Shown: piece after piece, positions 26,898 to 36,166 of the stretch
How positions within the stretch are numbered: the first letter of the stretch is position 1
How the letters are laid out: every line of letters starts with the position of its first letter
Assembly: GCA_947574505.1 (NCBI GenBank)
Contig: CANPJW010000014.1
Span: forward strand, 1-60,425
Direction: 5' to 3'
From: an uncultured Bacteroides sp.
GTDB taxonomy: Bacteria > Bacteroidota > Bacteroidia > Bacteroidales > Bacteroidaceae
Length of the DNA stretch: 60,425 bases
Position numbers and translations under genes: made by a program
The notes under the pieces: model-generated
What the model was told of the DNA's origin: nothing
Seen by the model: the letters and a program-made list of their open reading frames with translations, nothing else
Databases searched by the model: none

Positions 26898-28046
26898 TTA
26901 AGATGACAAAAGGGACAACGCTACCCGACGCGCCTCAGCATCAGTATCCACATAGTCTTCATAAGTCGGTTCCTTGATATAAGCAACTTTACCCATAGTC
27001 TGTTCTATGACATCACTCATACCCAGGAAAGATATTTTGTCTTTCAGGAAAGCATCCACCACCACTTCATTAGCTGCATTCACTATACAGGGCATATTTC
27101 CGGCCCGATACAAAGCCTCGTATGCCAATGCCAAATTACGAAAACGTTTGGTATCAGGCTGTTCAAAAGTCAGGTCTGTTATACGGGCAAAATCCAACCG
27201 CTCGAAAGAAGATTTCACGCGCTCCGGATACGAAAAAGCATATTGAATAGGCAAACGCATATCGGGCATGCCCAACTGTGCTTTCACGGCCCCATCCTCA
27301 AACTGCACCATAGAATGAATGACAGATTGTGGATGAACTACCACTTCAATTTGCTCCGGACGCATTCCGAATAACCATTTAGCCTCAATCACTTCAAACC
27401 CTTTGTTCATCATGGAAGCCGAATCAATGGTTATCTTCGCTCCCATCTCCCAATTGGGATGCTTCAAAGCTTGTGCTTTGGTCACTGTTTGCAACTGCTC
27501 CATGGTATAAGTGCGGAACGGCCCTCCTGAAGCTGTCAAGATCACTTTCTCCAACCGGTTATTTATTTCCAGACACTGGAAGATAGCCGAATGCTCCGAA
27601 TCCACGGGAAGTACAGGTATATGGTACTGATTTGCCAGTGCATTAATCAACTCCCCGGCTACAACCAGTGTTTCTTTATTAGCCAAAGCAATAGCTTTAC
27701 CTGCCTTTATCGCATTTATAGTAGGACGCAATCCGGCATACCCTACCATAGAAGCCAGTACAATGTCAATAGGTTGTGATTCCACAATTTGAGAAAGCGC
27801 ATCCGCTCCTGCATATACTTTGACAGGCAGATCACTCAGCGCCTCTTTCAATTGAAGGTATTTTTCCTCATTGGCTATCACTACCGCCTCGGGCATGAAC
27901 TTACGGGCTTGTTCTACCAATAAATCGACCCTGTTATTGGCTGTCAACGCATAGACCTCATATAAATCTGGATGTTCCTCTATTACCTGTAAAGCTTGTG
28001 TACCGATAGAGCCGGTAGAACCTAATATCGCTATTTGTTTTTTCAT
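26898..28046 (-). CDS. dxr: 1-deoxy-D-xylulose 5-phosphate reductoisomerase
   Basis: This 382-residue NADPH enzyme makes 2-C-methyl-D-erythritol 4-phosphate, the committed step of the MEP isoprenoid pathway. The nucleotide motif GSTGSIGTQAL is at the N-terminus. PVDSEHSAIFQCL and TASGGPFR carry substrate and metal contacts. The start at 28046 was chosen because the upstream frame overlaps the M23 peptidase gene. ispF, a later step of the pathway, also lies in this window. Confidence 0.96.
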   Translation of the reverse strand: MKKQIAILGSTGSIGTQALQVIEEHPDLYEVYALTANNRVDLLVEQARKFMPEAVVIANEEKYLQLKEALSDLPVKVYAGADALSQIVESQPIDIVLASMVGYAGLRPTINAIKAGKAIALANKETLVVAGELINALANQYHIPVLPVDSEHSAIFQCLEINNRLEKVILTASGGPFRTYTMEQLQTVTKAQALKHPNWEMGAKITIDSASMMNKGFEVIEAKWLFGMRPEQIEVVVHPQSVIHSMVQFEDGAVKAQLGMPDMRLPIQYAFSYPERVKSSFERLDFARITDLTFEQPDTKRFRNLALAYEALYRAGNMPCIVNAANEVVVDAFLKDKISFLGMSDVIEQTMGKVAYIKEPTYEDYVDTDAEARRVALSLLSS

Positions 28047-28053
28047 AATGTTG

Positions 28054-28911
28054 TTAAAATACAATGTATTTTGAGGGATCAATCGCACGTCCCTTATGCC
28101 ATAATTCGAAATGCAGATGCGGTCCGGTAGTTTTTTCACCGGTATTTCCTACCAATGCAATAGCTTCACCACCTTTCACCGGATCTCCTTCTTTCTTTAA
28201 TAACGAACCACAATGTTTATACACCGACACAAAATCCTGTCCATGCTGTATCTGAATAACATAACCGGTTTCTGCCGTATAAGTAGACAAAATCACTGTC
28301 CCATCCAATGTTGCCAACACACTTTCATTTGGATTAGCGGCAATGTCCACACCGTAATGCCTGTTCTCCAAGTCAAAATTAGATGACATCATGCCCCGTG
28401 TAGGACGATAGAATATCAATCCGGAAGCGGCATTATTATCATCAACAGCCGTCAGATTATATCGTTCCGATTCTTCATATTGCTTGCGAAACTCTTCTTC
28501 CTGCCTAGTACGTTCCATCAAAGAATCAGAACGAAGAATGGTCAGAGAGTCGATAGATTGGACTGTATCAGCTTTTACTTTCCCGCTAAATATATCCTGA
28601 ATGTTCATGATATACATATTCTGCCTCGTCACCACTTGTTGTAATGAATCGGCCCGCAAGGCATTGGTCACCACCTGCGCACGTACCTCACTGTTCATAT
28701 ATCCCGGCAAATAGTTACGTAAAGGAGTAAAAACAATGATAGTTGCCGAAATCAGGAAAATTACCGTTACGGCAGACAGCAATACAGACACACCATTGAG
28801 TTTGGAAACGTGCAGTCCCACAATCTCCTCCAACGTATTTTCATTGGTAATGGTCAGTTTATACTTAAACTTGAAATTATGCCAAAATGCTTTCCTTCCT
28901 TTTTTCTTCAT
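28054..28911 (-). CDS. M23 family metallopeptidase (LytM type)
   Basis: This protein has 285 residues from 28911, or 288 from an ATG 9 bp upstream. It has a short cytoplasmic N-terminus, one transmembrane helix (about 44-66, VTVIFLISATIIVF), a periplasmic helical linker and a C-terminal LytM domain. The zinc motifs are HYGVDIA and HLHFELW, so the catalytic site looks intact. It probably trims peptidoglycan or regulates amidases. It lies between rimM and dxr with gaps of 18 and 7 bp. Confidence 0.9.
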   Translation of the reverse strand: MKKKGRKAFWHNFKFKYKLTITNENTLEEIVGLHVSKLNGVSVLLSAVTVIFLISATIIVFTPLRNYLPGYMNSEVRAQVVTNALRADSLQQVVTRQNMYIMNIQDIFSGKVKADTVQSIDSLTILRSDSLMERTRQEEEFRKQYEESERYNLTAVDDNNAASGLIFYRPTRGMMSSNFDLENRHYGVDIAANPNESVLATLDGTVILSTYTAETGYVIQIQHGQDFVSVYKHCGSLLKKEGDPVKGGEAIALVGNTGEKTTGPHLHFELWHKGRAIDPSKYIVF

Positions 28912-28929
28912 TGTGCGCACCTTCTATAT

Positions 28930-29448
28930 TTATATCAAGCCATCAGGTACTTCGACCGTCAGCAAACGCTTTTTCTTATCCAATTTGATGATAAATTCCT
29001 CGTGGGCAGGCAGCAAAAGTTCCTCGCCATCCTTCTCAATGGCAAAAAGGACATTCATCGTACTGTCATCCACCGCCACAATCTCGCCCAACTCACCATG
29101 ATTCACATCTTCCACCTTAAAGCCAATAAAATAGTTCCAGGTAGGTATATCATCCGAATCTTCCTCCTCACCGACATATTTCTTCGGGAAATAGACCTCT
29201 ACATTCGTAAACATACGGGCCTTTTCCGAGGTATCCACCCCTTCCAGTTTGACTAAAGCAGTGGTATCTGAACGAAAACGATACTCTTCAATAAAGAAAG
29301 GCACGAATATACCGTCTAACAAACAGACCAGATACTCACATTCCACACGGTCAAAAATATCATCCGTAAAAGTGAATGAGATTTCTCCTTTTACTCCATG
29401 CGGTTTGTTGAATATACCAATCTTGAAAACTTCATCTTTCTTAATCAT
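28930..29448 (-). CDS. rimM: Ribosome maturation factor RimM
   Basis: This 172-residue protein assists assembly of the 30S head. It has the N-terminal RimM beta-barrel ([19 protein letters not shown]) and a C-terminal PRC-barrel ([32 protein letters not shown]). It lies 11 bp after murA in the same operon, rather than beside trmD or rplS as in many bacteria. Confidence 0.93.
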   Translation of the reverse strand: MIKKDEVFKIGIFNKPHGVKGEISFTFTDDIFDRVECEYLVCLLDGIFVPFFIEEYRFRSDTTALVKLEGVDTSEKARMFTNVEVYFPKKYVGEEEDSDDIPTWNYFIGFKVEDVNHGELGEIVAVDDSTMNVLFAIEKDGEELLLPAHEEFIIKLDKKKRLLTVEVPDGLI

Positions 29449-29459
29449 GATTGATTTCT

Positions 29460-30764
29460 CTAAATTCTAGTAATACGTGCGCCAAGCGCATTCAAACGCT
29501 GGTCTATATTCTGATATCCCCGGTCTATCTGCTCTATATTGTGTATGCGGCTTATACCGTCGGCACTCATTGCCGCTATCAGCAAAGCGATACCGGCACG
29601 GATATCGGGTGAAATCATATTTCCGGCGCGAAGCTGGAAATTACGGTCATGCCCTATCACAACGGCACGATGAGGGTCACATAATATAATCTGTGCTCCC
29701 ATATCTATGAGCTTGTCCACAAAGAACAGGCGGCTTTCAAACATCTTCTGATGAATCAGTACACTGCCTTTCGCCTGTGTAGCCACCACCAGTACCACAC
29801 TGAGCAAGTCGGGAGTCAGCCCCGGCCAGGGAGCATCTGCTATGGTCATAATAGAGCCATCAATAAACGATTCGATCTGATAATGTTCCTGCTCGGGGAT
29901 AAACAGATCATCTCCCCGCTGTTCCACTCTGATACCTAAACGACGGAAACTTTCTGGAATAATGCCCAAATTTTCATGCGATACATTCTTAATGGTAAGC
30001 TCACTTCCTGTCATAGCTGCCATTCCGATAAAACTACCTACTTCAATCATATCAGGCAACACCCGATGCGTACAGCCATGCAGACTTTCCACTCCTTCAA
30101 TAGTCAGCAAATTAGATGCAATACCGGAAATCTTCGCCCCCATGCGGTTCAACATACGACAAAGTTGTTGCAGATAAGGTTCACAAGCTGCGTTGTAAAT
30201 GGTCGTTTTGCCCTTCGCCAGGACAGAAGCCATCACAATATTAGCCGTACCGGTAACCGAAGCTTCATCCAGCAACATATAAGTACCTTCCAAATGCTCT
30301 GCGCAAATACTGAAAACACTTCGTTCCTCATCATAATTAAAACAGGCTCCCAGTTTCTGAATACCGATAAAGTGAGTGTCCAAACGCCGGCGGCCAATCT
30401 TGTCACCGCCCGGTTTTGAAATCAAAGCCTTTCCAAAACGGGCAACCAACGGACCAACCAACATGACTGATCCACGCAGACTGGAACATTTCTTTAAGAA
30501 TTCATCACTCTCCAAGTAGTTCAAATCCACAGTGTCAGCCTTAAATGTATACGAATCAATCCCTGTTTTTGATACCTTGACACCCATATCACGTAACAAC
30601 TGAATCAGATTGTTCACATCCAGAATGTCCGGAATATTAGTTACGGTCACTTCTTCCGAGGTCAGCAGAGTGGCACAAAGAATCTGTAACACTTCATTTT
30701 TAGCACCTTGCGGGTGTATTTCGCCGTGCAATTTATGTCCTCCTTCAATTACAAACGAAGCCAT
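29460..30764 (-). CDS. murA: UDP-N-acetylglucosamine 1-carboxyvinyltransferase (Cys-to-Asp type)
   Basis: This 434-residue enzyme transfers enolpyruvate from PEP to UDP-GlcNAc, the first committed step of peptidoglycan synthesis. It has the substrate motif [10 protein letters not shown] (Lys22, Asn23). The loop that carries the catalytic Cys in E. coli (PGGCTIGARP) reads [10 protein letters not shown], so the Cys is Asp121. MurA with Asp at this site remains active but is not alkylated by fosfomycin, predicting intrinsic resistance. It sits between DUF4290 and rimM genes. Confidence 0.96.
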   Translation of the reverse strand: MASFVIEGGHKLHGEIHPQGAKNEVLQILCATLLTSEEVTVTNIPDILDVNNLIQLLRDMGVKVSKTGIDSYTFKADTVDLNYLESDEFLKKCSSLRGSVMLVGPLVARFGKALISKPGGDKIGRRRLDTHFIGIQKLGACFNYDEERSVFSICAEHLEGTYMLLDEASVTGTANIVMASVLAKGKTTIYNAACEPYLQQLCRMLNRMGAKISGIASNLLTIEGVESLHGCTHRVLPDMIEVGSFIGMAAMTGSELTIKNVSHENLGIIPESFRRLGIRVEQRGDDLFIPEQEHYQIESFIDGSIMTIADAPWPGLTPDLLSVVLVVATQAKGSVLIHQKMFESRLFFVDKLIDMGAQIILCDPHRAVVIGHDRNFQLRAGNMISPDIRAGIALLIAAMSADGISRIHNIEQIDRGYQNIDQRLNALGARITRI

Positions 30765-30782
30765 GGTATCATTTTTTAGGAA

Positions 30783-31409
30783 TTAATATTTCTTTCTTTG
30801 GTTGTTGTTTTGTTGCGGTCTGCGCTGATTGTTGTTCTGTTGCGGCCTGCGTGGAACATAAACACGTTGCTGTTCATTCAAATGCAGGTCTTCAGGGGTC
30901 AGATTAATCATTCCCTTAGAGTAATCGCGAAGATCATCCAAGATTTTCTGATCCTCCACCCCGTCTTTGTTCCAGTTCAGGAAACATTTCTTCATGTGGT
31001 TTGCAATCAGGCTGATCAGCTGCTTCTTCTCCTCACCTTCCGGATAGTCCACTGCCTTTTTAATCATGTTCTCCAAAATACGTCCATAATGACGGTAACG
31101 GATTCCATTATGCGGATAAGGCAACATATCGGGTTTCACCTCCAGGCTTTCTTTCTTCACAATTTCATACGGATAATCGATATCCAGCTTGAAATCGGCC
31201 ATAATAGCCAAATGATCCCATAATTTATGTTTGAAATCGGGCACATCCCGCAAATGCGGAAACATACCGCCCATAATGTTGATAATCGTATTCGCACAAC
31301 GTTGGCGCTCAGCTCTGTCCTCGATGGTCAAGGCGTGGTCTACCATGTTCTGCACACTTCTGCCATATTCAGGAAGGGGTAAAGTTCGTTGTTGAGTATT
31401 ATACTCCAT
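30783..31409 (-). CDS. DUF4290 family protein
   Basis: This 208-residue Bacteroidetes protein has no signal peptide or membrane helix. The main domain (about 1-180) starts EYNTQQRTLPLPEYGRSVQN and matches the DUF4290 family, of unknown function. The C-terminal tail has two copies of RRPQQNNNQ and ends in basic residues, a likely disordered RNA- or partner-binding tail. It lies directly upstream of murA (18 bp), a neighbourhood that hints at an envelope or division link but proves nothing. Confidence 0.8.
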   Translation of the reverse strand: MEYNTQQRTLPLPEYGRSVQNMVDHALTIEDRAERQRCANTIINIMGGMFPHLRDVPDFKHKLWDHLAIMADFKLDIDYPYEIVKKESLEVKPDMLPYPHNGIRYRHYGRILENMIKKAVDYPEGEEKKQLISLIANHMKKCFLNWNKDGVEDQKILDDLRDYSKGMINLTPEDLHLNEQQRVYVPRRPQQNNNQRRPQQNNNQRKKY

Positions 31410-31455
31410 ATATATTTAAAATTTATGATTTATGCACTGATTTGTTCATCGGCTG

Positions 31456-32145
31456 TTACAAAAGCTTTTTGGGTTTGGAAGCTACAAACTCTTTCAAATA
31501 GAAAGGCTCAAAATAAGCCACATCCTTAAAGTTCTGCCTTACCATTTCCTTTTCTGCCAATGGGAACATCCATTTACCTAACGGACGGATGTCATCAATA
31601 AAATGAGCATTGGGATGAGTAATCTGCCCACGGCATTTGGCTGCACCGTTACCAAAAAAATAGACCGGATGTTCATTCAGGAACTCCAAATAGGAATGCT
31701 CATCAACAATATCGGCGGCTATTTCCCTTTTCACGCCCAATGCGCGATCATAAACAGCTGCATAGACTTCCATGCGACGTGCGTCTATCATAGGACAGAG
31801 CAAGGCATCCTCAGGCAAATCATGATGTAACAACACCGGCACACACAACACCTCCAATGTCGGCAGACCGATAAGTGGCAAATTACGTCCATAGCAAATA
31901 CCCTTCGCCATAGAAACACCAATACGCAGCCCTGTGTACGAGCCGGGCCCGCAACTCACAGCCACTGCATCCAACGGCATACCATGACTGTCGACAAAAG
32001 ATAAAGCCTCATCTACAAATACGCCCAGCTGCACGGCGTGTGAAGGTCCTTTCAAATCCTCTTTGGAGAACACCGCCAATCCATCCTCACTGACGGCAAC
32101 AGAGCAGGCCTCTGTTGAAGTTTCAATATGCAAAATACACGACAT
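31456..32145 (-). CDS. tsaB: tRNA threonylcarbamoyladenosine biosynthesis protein TsaB
   Basis: This 229-residue ASKHA-fold protein supports TsaD and TsaE in making t6A37 of ANN-decoding tRNAs. It starts ILHIETSTEACSVAV and carries SCGPGSYTGLRIGVSMAKG (about 64-82), the YeaZ/TsaB signature. It is the first gene of the minus-strand run to rseP and has TATATTTG at 32173-32180 upstream. Confidence 0.93.
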   Translation of the reverse strand: MSCILHIETSTEACSVAVSEDGLAVFSKEDLKGPSHAVQLGVFVDEALSFVDSHGMPLDAVAVSCGPGSYTGLRIGVSMAKGICYGRNLPLIGLPTLEVLCVPVLLHHDLPEDALLCPMIDARRMEVYAAVYDRALGVKREIAADIVDEHSYLEFLNEHPVYFFGNGAAKCRGQITHPNAHFIDDIRPLGKWMFPLAEKEMVRQNFKDVAYFEPFYLKEFVASKPKKLL

Positions 32146-32172
32146 AATGCTCTACTTATATAATATAATCTG

Positions 32173-32180
32173 CAAATATA
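32173..32180 (-). promoter_or_regulatory. -7 box TATATTTG for tsaB and the downstream operon
   Basis: It matches TAnnTTTG and lies 28 bp above the tsaB ATG, divergent from the yicC promoter. Confidence 0.55.
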
Positions 32181-32214
32181 CACTTTTATTTATACTTCAT
32201 TTCCATAAAAAGAT

Positions 32215-32222
32215 TACTTTTG
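32215..32222 (+). promoter_or_regulatory. -7 box TACTTTTG for yicC, start-deciding
   Basis: It matches TAnnTTTG and ends 18 bp before the ATG at 32241. An upstream in-frame ATG at 32220 lies inside the box and cannot be used. Confidence 0.6.
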
Positions 32223-32240
32223 CAAAAAAACATATTAGTT

Positions 32241-33116
32241 ATGATACAGTCAATGACCGGATACGGTAAAGCAACCGCTATATTCGGAGAAAAAAAAATT
32301 AACGTAGAGATCAAGTCTTTAAATAGTAAAGCAATGGACTTGTCTACACGGATCGCTCCTTTATACCGTGAAAAAGAAATGGAAATCCGCAATATGATTT
32401 CCAAATCATTGGAACGCGGTAAAGTTGATTTCAGCCTGTGGATAGAGAAAGACGTTTCGGATACAGCCACTCCCATTAACGCCGCCCTTGTAGAAAACTA
32501 CTACAATCAGATAAAATCTATTTCCGAAATGACCCATATACCAATGCCCGAAGATTGGTTTGCAACCCTTCTACGAATGCCTGACGTACTGACCAAAGCC
32601 GATGTACAAGAACTTTCGGAAGACGAATGGGAGGTAGTCCGCCGGGTAGTGGAAGAGGCCATCAACCATTTGGTAGATTTCCGCAAACAGGAAGGAACCG
32701 CCTTGGAAAAGAAATTCAACGAAAAGATTGACAACATCGAGCGTTTGTTAAAGTCCATCGAACCCTACGAAACAGAGCGTGTAGCCAAGATACGTGAACG
32801 CATTACAGATGCTTTGGAAAAGACCATCAGTGTGGATTATGATAAAAACCGCCTGGAGCAAGAATTGATTTATTACATTGAAAAATTAGATATTAACGAA
32901 GAGAAACAACGACTGAGCAATCACTTGAGATATTTCCGTGAAACCATGGCAGGCGGTCATGGACAAGGAAAAAAACTTGGTTTCATAGCACAGGAAATGG
33001 GACGCGAAATCAATACGACTGGCAGCAAATCCAATCATGCCGAAATGCAAAACATCGTAGTGCAGATGAAGGACGAACTGGAACAAATCAAAGAACAGGT
33101 GTTAAATGTAATGTAA
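32241..33116 (+). CDS. yicC: YicC family endoribonuclease
   Basis: This 291-residue protein starts MIQSMTGYGKA, the family hallmark. Its C-terminal DUF1732 part ends with EMGREINTTGSKSNHAEMQ and VQMKDELEQIKEQV. YicC proteins are now described as RNA endonucleases in some bacteria. It heads the operon yicC-gmk-small membrane gene-nadD, and the yicC-gmk order is widely conserved. Confidence 0.92.
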   Translation: MIQSMTGYGKATAIFGEKKINVEIKSLNSKAMDLSTRIAPLYREKEMEIRNMISKSLERGKVDFSLWIEKDVSDTATPINAALVENYYNQIKSISEMTHIPMPEDWFATLLRMPDVLTKADVQELSEDEWEVVRRVVEEAINHLVDFRKQEGTALEKKFNEKIDNIERLLKSIEPYETERVAKIRERITDALEKTISVDYDKNRLEQELIYYIEKLDINEEKQRLSNHLRYFRETMAGGHGQGKKLGFIAQEMGREINTTGSKSNHAEMQNIVVQMKDELEQIKEQVLNVM

Positions 33117-33162
33117 CCGGTTCACATACCGGACACCATTCTCATAAGCAAAGAATCAAGAT

Positions 33163-33732
33163 ATGGCAACAGGAAAACTTATCATTTTTTCAGCCCCCTC
33201 GGGTTCAGGCAAATCAACCATTATCAACTATCTGTTGACACAAAACCTGAACCTGTCTTTCTCTATTTCTGCCACCAGCCGCCCTCCTCGCGGAAAAGAA
33301 CGGCATGGTGTGGAATATTTCTTCCTATCTCCTGAGGAATTCAGACAACGCATTGCCAATAATGAGTTTCTGGAATACGAAGAAGTATACGAAAACCGTT
33401 TCTACGGAACCTTGAAAGCACAAGTGGAAAAACAATTGGAAGCCGGACAAAATGTGATTTTTGACGTAGATGTGGTAGGCGGATGTAATATCAAAAAATA
33501 TTATGGCAGCCGCGCATTGTCTGTTTTCATTCAACCACCCAGTGTAGAAGAACTCCGTAAACGCCTGCAAGGCCGTGGTACTGATGCCCCCGAAGTGATT
33601 GAAAGCCGAATCGCAAAAGCAGAATTCGAATTGGGGTTCGCCGATAAATTCGATACCGTGATAGTAAATGACGATTTGGAGAAGGCAAAGGCGGAAGCAC
33701 TGAAAGTTATTAGAAACTTTATTGAACAATAA
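33163..33732 (+). CDS. gmk: Guanylate kinase
   Basis: This 189-residue enzyme converts GMP to GDP with ATP. The Walker A loop is SAPSGSGKSTI (about 9-19), and the GMP-binding region holds SATSRPPRGKERHGVEYFFL. It is 46 bp after yicC. Confidence 0.96.
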   Translation: MATGKLIIFSAPSGSGKSTIINYLLTQNLNLSFSISATSRPPRGKERHGVEYFFLSPEEFRQRIANNEFLEYEEVYENRFYGTLKAQVEKQLEAGQNVIFDVDVVGGCNIKKYYGSRALSVFIQPPSVEELRKRLQGRGTDAPEVIESRIAKAEFELGFADKFDTVIVNDDLEKAKAEALKVIRNFIEQ

Positions 33733-33736
33733 GACG

Positions 33737-33919
33737 ATGATCAAAGATCCGAAAAAACTGGCCCAAAGAATGTCGATACTTTGTATCCTCATTGGTTTTA
33801 TAGCTTTGGCTGTAGGCATCATTGCAATGGCAATGGAGCAATACATTATTGCCATAGCAATGGGTATTGTCACTGTAGGACAAGTATGGAATTACAATAA
33901 ATGGAAAAGAGTAAGATAA
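33737..33919 (+). CDS. Small two-helix membrane protein
   Basis: This 60-residue protein has two predicted membrane helices (about 13-31 and 36-51) and a basic C-terminus (NYNKWKRVR). The start at 33737 is 4 bp after the gmk stop, and the last 19 bp overlap nadD in another frame, which suggests translational coupling. No family was recognised and its role is unknown. Confidence 0.6.
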   Translation: MIKDPKKLAQRMSILCILIGFIALAVGIIAMAMEQYIIAIAMGIVTVGQVWNYNKWKRVR

Positions 33920-34473
33920 AGACTGGTATTTTCGGCGGCTCATTCAATCCTATCCACATGGGCCATCTGGCACTTGCCAATTATTTATGTGAATATAATG
34001 GACTGGATGAAATATGGTTTCTCGTCTCTCCTCACAATCCATTAAAGCAACAAACGGATTTATGGGATGATAATCTGCGATTGGAACTGGTAAAACTGGC
34101 CATTGCGGATTATCCCAAATTCCGGGCTTCCGACTTCGAATTCCACCTGCCTCGTCCTTCCTATACTATACACACATTGGATGCTTTACACAAAGCCTAT
34201 CCCAACCGGGAATTCACCCTTATCATTGGGGCGGACAACTGGCTTCTATTCCCCCGTTGGTACAAAGCAGAGGAGATTTTAAAGAATCATCATGTAATGA
34301 TCTATCCCCGTCCGAATTTCACTATTGATCCAACAACCCTTCCTCCTTCCGTGCAATTAGCCGATACTCCGTTATTGGAAGTCAGTTCTACTTTTATCAG
34401 ACAGGCACTGGCGGAAGGACGAGATATACGATATTTCCTGCATCCGGCAGTATATGAACGACTGAAAAAATAA
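33901..34473 (+). CDS. nadD: Nicotinate-nucleotide adenylyltransferase
   Basis: This 190-residue enzyme makes deamido-NAD from nicotinate mononucleotide and ATP. It has [14 protein letters not shown] (about 12-25), the nucleotidyltransferase HxGH site, and the C-terminal SSTFIRQAL motif. It overlaps the small membrane gene by 19 bp and ends the yicC operon with a GC hairpin. Confidence 0.95.
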   Translation: MEKSKIKTGIFGGSFNPIHMGHLALANYLCEYNGLDEIWFLVSPHNPLKQQTDLWDDNLRLELVKLAIADYPKFRASDFEFHLPRPSYTIHTLDALHKAYPNREFTLIIGADNWLLFPRWYKAEEILKNHHVMIYPRPNFTIDPTTLPPSVQLADTPLLEVSSTFIRQALAEGRDIRYFLHPAVYERLKK

Positions 34474-34476
34474 AAA

Positions 34477-34510
34477 TCCCCGGGAGGATACAATCCAAAT
34501 TCCCCGGGGA
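34477..34510 (+). terminator. Hairpin after nadD
   Basis: TCCCCGGG (34477-34484) pairs with CCCGGGGA (34503-34510) just after the stop codon. There is no long T-run, so it is called a 3'-end hairpin. Confidence 0.55.
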
Positions 34511-34555
34511 AAAACACATCAATTATTTAATCTAAAATTCAAAGGACGCACTCCA

Positions 34556-35026
34556 TTAACGCTTTGCCAGCAGTACCTTACTATTTATCAATCCGTCCAA
34601 CTCCCAGCCTGTCGTATCCTTTTTATATGAGTGCCACGCCAAAAACTTCCCAGCTTCATCTAACGTATATACATATTTCTGCGTAGGGACAAACGCTTTT
34701 TTATTTTTATTCCACAAAGAATAATCAATATGCGCTTCTGTGTCTGTGTACGTAACTTCCATACAATAATAATTTATCCAATCCGTGCCATTCCATTTCA
34801 TACTTTTCTTCTCTATGATTTGTCCCTTATCGTTGTATCTGAACTCAAAACGATACTCCGGAGTCAGGAAAGTACCTTCCTGTTCATAAACGACCTTAGC
34901 CGACACCCGACCATTTTCCACCTCTTCATTTGTAATCTTCACAGGCTTGGCCGCATTCAATGTTAATACACTTGTCATTGCAAAAAGAACTGCCATCATG
35001 GCTTTAGTGAGCATTGTAGTTTTCAT
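34556..35026 (-). CDS. DUF3836-like secreted protein
   Basis: This 156-residue protein has a signal peptide (AMTSVLTLNAA, cut about residue 25). The mature part is beta-rich with repeats of the type YRFEFRYNDKGQIIEKKSMKWN and YVYTLDEAGKFLAWHSYK, as in the Bacteroidales DUF3836 family of unknown function. It is a single gene; no clear promoter box was found in its leader. Confidence 0.65.
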   Translation of the reverse strand: MKTTMLTKAMMAVLFAMTSVLTLNAAKPVKITNEEVENGRVSAKVVYEQEGTFLTPEYRFEFRYNDKGQIIEKKSMKWNGTDWINYYCMEVTYTDTEAHIDYSLWNKNKKAFVPTQKYVYTLDEAGKFLAWHSYKKDTTGWELDGLINSKVLLAKR

Positions 35027-35200
35027 AATGTCTTATTTTTAATGTTTATAATTCGTGTTTATTTGTGTCTTTATTTATAAGACGCAAATGACTCTCAAAA
35101 CGTTGCAACATGATCCGTTTTTTTTCTTGAGTCGCTTCACTTTATAAAGTGCAAAGTACATGCCATGGAATTAATCCACTAAGTATCAACAAGTAAACAT

Positions 35201-35229
35201 AAAAAAGGGTGTCCGATTATGGACACCCT
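35201..35229 (-). terminator. Terminator of the metallophosphoesterase gene
   Basis: AGGGTGTCC and GGACACCCT form a perfect 9-bp stem with a 6-nt loop, followed by six T on the minus strand. Confidence 0.88.
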
Positions 35230-35253
35230 GTACATTATTAACGGACAAACAGT

Positions 35254-36093
35254 CTATTCTTTCTGCTTTTCAACACGATGCAAGACTACCAGAACAACTT
35301 CGCTGGGAGTAAATAAACGGACGTCAACGCGCGAAGTACCCAATCCATTGGTTATAATAATCGGAGTACCTTTGCTATTCTCTTTCCAACCAGTCAGAAA
35401 ACGGTTTCCATAAATAGAGTGCTTTACCGGAGAATATTTTTTAAACAAGCTCACCTGCCCACCATGAGTATGCCCCGCTAACACCAAATTGGCATTCGAC
35501 ACATCGGTATCTTCTGCATAATCGGGAGTATGCGTGAGCAATATAATAAAATCATCCGCCGGAAAATGCTGGGATGGAGAGTCACCATTCTTTTTTAAAT
35601 CAAACGGATTGCGTACACCGCTCACTATAATATACTGACCATCTTTCATCAGCTTATAGCTTTTATGTTCCATCAACCGCACATGATTCTTTTGCATGGC
35701 CTCCACCACTTCGGAATAACAATAGCCATAATCATGATTTCCCATCACAGCAAATGTTCCGTAAGGCGTATAAACTCTGCTCAAGGCGGTGAACAAAGTA
35801 TCCAGATTTCCACCTTTCTTGCCACGATAATCTCCACCCAACAGCAAGACATCGGCATGCATTGACTTTAATGCCCGCACCGCGCTGTTCAATTCACTCC
35901 TCTTAAAGCGACTCTCATAATGAAAATCCGAAGCAAACCCTATCCGAAAACCGTCAAAAGCGGGTGGAATATCATAACTATAAAAATCATATTGCTTCAC
36001 ACGCCCTACCCCCGGAAACTCGGACAAAGTAGCTGTGGCGCAAGAAGACAAAAGAATAACCGCTAAAAGCAAAAAAAGAAACTGTTTCTTCAT
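35254..36093 (-). CDS. Metallophosphoesterase lipoprotein
   Basis: This 279-residue calcineurin-like phosphoesterase has a lipobox (LLSSC). All five family metal-binding motifs are visible: SDFHYE, GGDYRG, GNHDYG, LTHTPDY and GHTHGG, so it should be active. It resembles the UDP-2,3-diacylglucosamine/YaeI-like group, but the substrate is unknown. It is exported, probably to the inner face of an envelope membrane. Its promoter box overlaps the divergent menA promoter region. Confidence 0.88.
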   Translation of the reverse strand: MKKQFLFLLLAVILLSSCATATLSEFPGVGRVKQYDFYSYDIPPAFDGFRIGFASDFHYESRFKRSELNSAVRALKSMHADVLLLGGDYRGKKGGNLDTLFTALSRVYTPYGTFAVMGNHDYGYCYSEVVEAMQKNHVRLMEHKSYKLMKDGQYIIVSGVRNPFDLKKNGDSPSQHFPADDFIILLTHTPDYAEDTDVSNANLVLAGHTHGGQVSLFKKYSPVKHSIYGNRFLTGWKENSKGTPIIITNGLGTSRVDVRLFTPSEVVLVVLHRVEKQKE

Positions 36094-36112
36094 AATCCTT
36101 TCTATTTGGAGA

Positions 36113-36143
36113 CAAAGATACAGAATTAATTGTTTTATCTTTG
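36113..36143. promoter_or_regulatory. Divergent -7 boxes for the metallophosphoesterase and menA
   Basis: The minus-strand TATCTTTG (36113-36120) and plus-strand TATCTTTG (36136-36143) lie 15 bp apart, so the two promoters share DNA and may exclude each other. Confidence 0.6.
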
Positions 36144-36166
36144 CACAACCTTAATTATAAATAGAA

